Positions 59,104 to 64,000 of a DNA stretch of 64,000 bases are shown in pieces (the first letter of the stretch is position 1; every line of letters begins with the position of its first letter). The notes under the pieces were generated by a model. It was not told where the DNA came from. It searched no databases and worked only from the letters and a program-made list of their open reading frames with translations. The position numbers and the translations under genes were made by a program. The DNA comes from Rhodoferax sp. (GTDB lineage: Bacteria > Pseudomonadota > Gammaproteobacteria > Burkholderiales > Burkholderiaceae_C): assembly GCF_018063565.1 (NCBI RefSeq), contig NZ_JAGPBB010000004.1, forward strand, positions 1-64,000, written 5' to 3'.

Positions 59104-61704
59104 TCAAAGCTTTCCCAGTGCTGTTTCGGCCTTTGACTTCATGTCGCCCGAGGCCTCGGCGATCACCTCTTCGATGAGCGCGCGGGCACCATCGTCATCA
59201 CCGATCGCCAAAAATTCTTCAGCAAGCGCCAGCTTGGTCTCCAGTGGGTCTTGCCCCTCAGGCAGTGCACCCGCCACTGTGATCGGCTCGTCTCCCATGT
59301 CGAGTGCCAGTGAACCCAGATCAAAATCGACCAGATCGGCACCGGCGTCGGTGGGCTCTGTAACGGAGGGTGACGGGGGCTGCAGCGTCGGGTCGGAAGT
59401 GGCTGGCTCAACGGGTTCAGGCAAAGAGAAATCCAGCCCCTCAATGCTGAGCTCAGGTTCGCTGACAGCTTGCGGTGCTAGCCCTGGTGCCAATGGGTCG
59501 GGCGTGATCGCCGGCAAATCCGCCAGTTCCGGTTCTGGCAGGAACTCTGCTGCGGCTACCGGCGGGCTTGCATCGGCCTGCGGGGCAGGTTCGTCCGAGA
59601 AGTCCAGATCAAGGTCAAGGTCGACAAAACTGCTGGTACCAGCCGGTTTTTCTGCCGGTGGTTTGGGTACATAGGGTGCCGTTGTGGGGTCATCGTCGAA
59701 GGGCATCGGGCCAGTGACGGGACTGGGTTTGGCAAAAGGCGCGCCACCTGGCAGGTAGAGCGCGTTGTCGGGGTCGATCGTCAACCCCTTTTCACACACC
59801 CGCTCCCAATCAGTACCCGTGCCATCGGTCAGATTGAAAGCCAGTGTGGCAATCGACTCAAAGGCCTTGACATCACCACGCTTGGCGTAGATTTCGAGCA
59901 ATTTGTGATGAATAGCCAAACGATCTGGCGTGTTGCGCAACGCGTCCTTGAGAATTTCTTCGGCTTGTAAATCACGGCCATAGGCCATGTAAACATCAGC
60001 CTCGGCCACCGGATCAACCTCATCGGCTGCGTCCAATTGGCTTGGCGAGTAAACCATCGAGGTGCCGCTGGGAACATCGTCGCGGGTGTCCACACTTTGT
60101 CCTCCGCTGGCATTGAGCAGGAACTCAGGTGGTGCGTCCAGGTCGCTGTCCGCCTGCACCGCTGCCTTGCGTTGGCGCACCCTATAGACAGCAAAACCAG
60201 CCAGAAGTGCCAGCAGTGCAATGGCTCCACCAGGCACCAGCGGGTTGTCCAGCAATGCATCCATCAAGCCTGTTTCGGCGCTGGCCTCTGGTGGCAAGGC
60301 AGGTGCGGCTGGCGCCGACGCTTTGGGTGTCGCCGAGGCGGCTGCGTCTGCCGCTGAAGCGACAGCTGCCGGAGCTGCGGGTGGCTCGGCGGTTGCCGAG
60401 GCTGCTGGCGCCGCGACAACTGTGGCCGGTGTGGCCACAATAGCGGGCAGATCAGGCCTGGTGGGGGCTGAACTGGCGGCACTGGCGGGCGCGGCCACAC
60501 TGGATGCAGCGGCCAGTTGGTTGAGATCGCTGAGATTCTTGGCCAGTTCAGCGGCACGATTGGCGGTCTCCCGGGCGTTGCGCTGATTTGCCAATTCCGC
60601 CTCGGTCCCTTTGCCTTGAACAGCACCCTTGGACAAGGTCAGGCGATCCGTTGCGGCGGCTGCCGGTTTTTTCTCTTCAACCGTGGTTTGTATTTTGCCG
60701 CTAAGTTCGCGCGCTGCGGGTGCCTGCGCCGCCGTCGGTGCGTTGCTGGCAAACTTGCGCCGGAAATCGTTGAAATCCGCACTTTGGGCAATCACGATCT
60801 GCCGGGCCTGCGGTGCCGGCGTTACGGCTGCCTCACTCTCTGAGGGAAGATCAAGCACGGCGCCGGCCTTGATGCGGTTGACATTGTTCTGGATAAAAGC
60901 GTCCGGATTGGCGCGCAACAAAGCCACCAGCATTTGGTCCAGTGACACGGTGGCAGGTTTGTGGGCGATGGCAATACGTCCAGCGGTATCACCCGCTTTC
61001 ACAATCAGGGTCTTGTCGGTTGCCGGCGGGGTGGCTGGTCGAGCGGGAACCTGGGTTGGCATCGGCGCGGGCACGGGTGTGGGCGGACGGGTGGTCACCG
61101 GGGCAGCTGGTTTGCCTGGCAGCGGCGTGGACGTCGGCTCCGGGCGCGTCGTGGCAGCCAATGGTGGTGCAAGGGGCGCAGTTGAACTGGGCTGCACGGG
61201 TCGTGGTGTGGCCGGCGCGGCTCCGATGGCAGCGACAGCAACATTCGCGTCGCGCAAACTGGGCGGATCGAACAGCATGGTGTAGTCGCGCACAATGCGA
61301 CCGGAACTCCAGCTGGTTTCAAGCAGCATGTCGACAAACGGTTCGGCAATGGCGCGATCGCTGTTGAGCTTGATGAACGAGCGCCCATTCGGGCGGTACT
61401 GCAGCGTCGCCCGCACGCTGCCCAGTGCCGGGTTGTACTCCAGACCAGCTAACTTGAAACTCTCCGGCGGCGCAATTTTGCTGGAAAGAGAAGCCGCCTC
61501 GTCGGCGTTGATGTCCAGAATCTCGATTTCGGCTAACAGGGGCTCACCAAGTGCCGATTGAACACTGATGCGGCCAAGCGACAACGCCGACGCATGGGAA
61601 CCCCACAAGCCCAAGAGTACAGCCAGCGCGATAGCGCTGAACTGCCGTTGTTGAGACTTTGCAATCAATTTGTTGACTCCGGTTGGACCGCCATCAGATG
61701 GCAT
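59104..61704 (-). CDS. fimV: FimV/HubP-family polar hub protein
   Basis: The 866-residue inner-membrane protein organises the cell pole and supports type IV pili or twitching in related bacteria. A signal sequence (about 20-40, ending ASA) is followed by the FimV N-terminal domain (LSLGRISVQSALGEPLLAEIEI). A LysM peptidoglycan-binding domain (about 230-285, TLIVKAGDTAGRIA) comes next, then Ala/Pro-rich spacers, one membrane helix (about 492-508) and an acidic cytoplasmic region. The FimV C-terminal motif is EEFLAIGDDDGARALIEEVI. It lies between asd and truA, a conserved place in Burkholderiales. Confidence 0.93.
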   Translation of the reverse strand: MPSDGGPTGVNKLIAKSQQRQFSAIALAVLLGLWGSHASALSLGRISVQSALGEPLLAEIEILDINADEAASLSSKIAPPESFKLAGLEYNPALGSVRATLQYRPNGRSFIKLNSDRAIAEPFVDMLLETSWSSGRIVRDYTMLFDPPSLRDANVAVAAIGAAPATPRPVQPSSTAPLAPPLAATTRPEPTSTPLPGKPAAPVTTRPPTPVPAPMPTQVPARPATPPATDKTLIVKAGDTAGRIAIAHKPATVSLDQMLVALLRANPDAFIQNNVNRIKAGAVLDLPSESEAAVTPAPQARQIVIAQSADFNDFRRKFASNAPTAAQAPAARELSGKIQTTVEEKKPAAAATDRLTLSKGAVQGKGTEAELANQRNARETANRAAELAKNLSDLNQLAAASSVAAPASAASSAPTRPDLPAIVATPATVVAAPAASATAEPPAAPAAVASAADAAASATPKASAPAAPALPPEASAETGLMDALLDNPLVPGGAIALLALLAGFAVYRVRQRKAAVQADSDLDAPPEFLLNASGGQSVDTRDDVPSGTSMVYSPSQLDAADEVDPVAEADVYMAYGRDLQAEEILKDALRNTPDRLAIHHKLLEIYAKRGDVKAFESIATLAFNLTDGTGTDWERVCEKGLTIDPDNALYLPGGAPFAKPSPVTGPMPFDDDPTTAPYVPKPPAEKPAGTSSFVDLDLDLDFSDEPAPQADASPPVAAAEFLPEPELADLPAITPDPLAPGLAPQAVSEPELSIEGLDFSLPEPVEPATSDPTLQPPSPSVTEPTDAGADLVDFDLGSLALDMGDEPITVAGALPEGQDPLETKLALAEEFLAIGDDDGARALIEEVIAEASGDMKSKAETALGKL

Positions 61705-61746
61705 CTCGTTCTGGACGCATGACCTGGTCGAATGTTCGATCCGAGA

Positions 61747-61775
61747 ACCATAGCATCAAAGTCATGGCCTGACAA
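61747..61775 (-). promoter_or_regulatory. Candidate fimV promoter
   Basis: On the minus strand TTGTCA (61775-61770) and TATGGT (61752-61747) are spaced by 17 bp, about 43 bases upstream of the fimV start. Confidence 0.45.
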
Positions 61776-61908
61776 GTTCGCTCAGCCGTGAATCGGGTGC
61801 TATACCTTTGACCTTACCCACGTGTGATTCTATGTTGTACCGGGCCAACATATAGCCCTGACAACGCCAACTTCTCGTGTTGTGCGTTGCCAAGGTCTAC
61901 AAGGCGTT

Positions 61909-63045
61909 TCAGGCCTGTAACAAGATGCGCAGCATGCGCCGCAGTGGTTCGGCCGCGCCCCACAATAACTGGTCACCAATGGTGAAGGCCCCCAGGTACT
62001 GCGGACCCATGGCCATCTTGCGGATACGGCCCACCGGAATGGTCATGGTGCCGGTCACTGCCACCGGTGTCAGATCTTTCAAGGTGGCCTCACGGGTGTT
62101 GGGTACCACTTTGACCCACGCGTTGTCGGCGGCGATCATGGCTTCGATATCGCCCACGGGCACGTCTTTCTTGAGTTTGAAAGTCAGGGCCTGACTGTGG
62201 CAGCGCATGGCCCCCACCCGCACGCAAAACCCATCGACCGGCACCGGCGGTGTGCCAAAGGCCTCGCCCATACCCATGATCTTGTTGGTCTCGGCCATGC
62301 CTTTCCACTCCTCTTTGGACATGCCGTTGCCCAAATCCTTGTCGATCCAGGGAATCAGTGATCCGCCCAGGGGAACGCCAAAGTTGGCGGTATCTGCGCC
62401 AGACAGGGCGCGTTGTTTGGCGATGACTTTGCGGTCGATTTCCAGAATGGCACTCTTGGGGTCGTCAAGCAGAGCTTTGACCTCGGCGTTGAGCGTGCCG
62501 TATTGCGTCAGCAACTCCCGCATGTGCTGCGCACCACCACCACTGGCTGCCTGGTAGGTCTGCGTGCTCATCCACTCGACCAGGCCAGCCTTGTACAGCG
62601 CGCCAACCCCCATCAACATGCAGCTCACCGTGCAGTTGCCGCCGATCCAGTCTTTGCCGCCTTTGGCCAAAGCGCTCTGAATCACCGGCATGTTGACCGG
62701 ATCGAGAATGATGACGGCGTTTTTCTCCATGCGCAGCGTCGACGCCGCGTCGATCCAGTGACCAGTCCATCCGGCGGCGCGTAACTTGGGGAACACAGCT
62801 GTGGTGTAGTCGCCACCCTGGGCACTGATGACGATGTCACAACGCTTGAGCGCGTCGATGTCATAGGCATCTTGCAGGGTGGTTTCGTTTTTGGCCAGTG
62901 CTGGCGCAGCACCTCCCGCATTCGAAGTGGAAAAGAACATGGGTTCGATCAGGTCGAAGTCGCCCTCTGCCTGCATTCGGTCGATCAAGACCGAGCCCAC
63001 CATACCACGCCAGCCTACGAGGCCGACCAGATTGCCGATTTTCAT
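61909..63045 (-). CDS. asd: Aspartate-semialdehyde dehydrogenase
   Basis: Asd reduces aspartyl phosphate to the semialdehyde, the branch point to lysine, methionine, threonine and diaminopimelate. The 378-residue protein has the NADP loop [12 protein letters not shown] (8-20), the catalytic C138 in [10 protein letters not shown], and the substrate region [16 protein letters not shown]. The long Gram-negative form is indicated by [10 protein letters not shown] ribosome site AAAGGGC precedes the ATG. leuB lies 226 bases upstream on the same strand. Confidence 0.97.
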   Translation of the reverse strand: MKIGNLVGLVGWRGMVGSVLIDRMQAEGDFDLIEPMFFSTSNAGGAAPALAKNETTLQDAYDIDALKRCDIVISAQGGDYTTAVFPKLRAAGWTGHWIDAASTLRMEKNAVIILDPVNMPVIQSALAKGGKDWIGGNCTVSCMLMGVGALYKAGLVEWMSTQTYQAASGGGAQHMRELLTQYGTLNAEVKALLDDPKSAILEIDRKVIAKQRALSGADTANFGVPLGGSLIPWIDKDLGNGMSKEEWKGMAETNKIMGMGEAFGTPPVPVDGFCVRVGAMRCHSQALTFKLKKDVPVGDIEAMIAADNAWVKVVPNTREATLKDLTPVAVTGTMTIPVGRIRKMAMGPQYLGAFTIGDQLLWGAAEPLRRMLRILLQA

Positions 63046-63271
63046 GATATTGCCCTTTCAGATTGTCGAAATACACGGATTTCATCTGCCCGGCTCGTCT
63101 GGCCGGTAGGGGCGCGACGAACCAGGCTCTGTCAGTCAGTAATGGTTGTCGTTTGGGTCACAAAAGACCTTGCCATAGCAACATGGCCACGTACCACGCC
63201 ACCCGTCTTGGCGGACGAATGCGAAGGTGTGCAGTCAATGTGTTGCATGCCCCGTATTGTAAATGGAGGAA
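63046..63271 (-). other. leuB-asd gap with no recognised gene
   Basis: The 226-bp gap contains no supported reading frame. A 38-codon minus-strand frame beginning near 63250 has no homology or ribosome site. It presumably holds an asd promoter or leuB terminator, but neither was clear. Confidence 0.4.

Positions 63272-64000
<729 letters not shown>

Overview
The window looks like chromosomal DNA of a betaproteobacterium, most likely a Comamonadaceae member close to Rhodoferax/Polaromonas. That placement rests on recognising protein families and gene order, not on a database search. The DNA is GC-rich, has tightly packed operons, and carries a family of short AT-rich repeats between and inside genes. 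No rRNA, tRNA, CRISPR array, prophage or intact insertion sequence was recognised.

Layout. 1-3.4 kb: the 5' part of an alpha-2-macroglobulin gene running off the left edge, a hydratase-fold protein with an export signal, an SDR-fold protein carrying the signature of halohydrin dehalogenases rather than of oxidoreductases, and an orphan RskA-like membrane protein. 3.4-15 kb: argH, an AlgZ/AlgR-type two-component pair, ppc, then hemC-hemD-hemX-hemY and a GGDEF-fold protein with a broken active-site motif. This keeps the argH-algZ-algR-hemC-hemD linkage known from Pseudomonas, with ppc inserted. 15-23 kb: rne with a long structured leader, divergent from an rluC-HAD phosphatase-Rieske-sppA-like operon, then an RsmI-like methylase and a Maf/YceF pyrophosphatase.

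23-43.4 kb is one long co-directional block for envelope lipid synthesis, envelope stress and essential RNA/GTPase functions: yceD-rpmF-plsX-fabH-fabD-fabG-acpP-fabF, a small membrane protein, rpoE-rseA-rseB-mucD, lepA-lepB-DUF4845-rnc-era, a DUF3334 gene, a DUF3297 gene, recO-pdxJ-acpS-nagZ. It makes acyl carrier protein (acpP), its activating enzyme (acpS), the fatty-acid elongation enzymes, and the sigma-E circuit that monitors the envelope.

43.4-54.4 kb is more accessory: a chemoreceptor preceded by a separate soluble sensor protein, an eIF1/YciH-like gene, a quinone oxidoreductase, a decayed acetyltransferase region, a DUF2845 protein, a YgjP-like metallopeptidase, lysS, a YggT protein, a secreted Ala/Lys-rich small protein, and a QseB/PmrA-type two-component system. 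54.4-64 kb (all minus strand) is leuB-asd-fimV-truA-trpF-trpB-trpA-accD, a familiar Burkholderiales order; leuB runs off the right edge.

Most worth a second look: the halohydrin dehalogenase-like gene (2081-2761); three CCTAAG boxes at exact 11-bp spacing (PmrA-box geometry) upstream of the Ala/Lys-rich protein beside the two-component genes; the AT-rich repeats inserted in frame in algR, hemD, rseA and trpA; the long rne leader; and the degenerate, possibly leaderless GGDEF gene.
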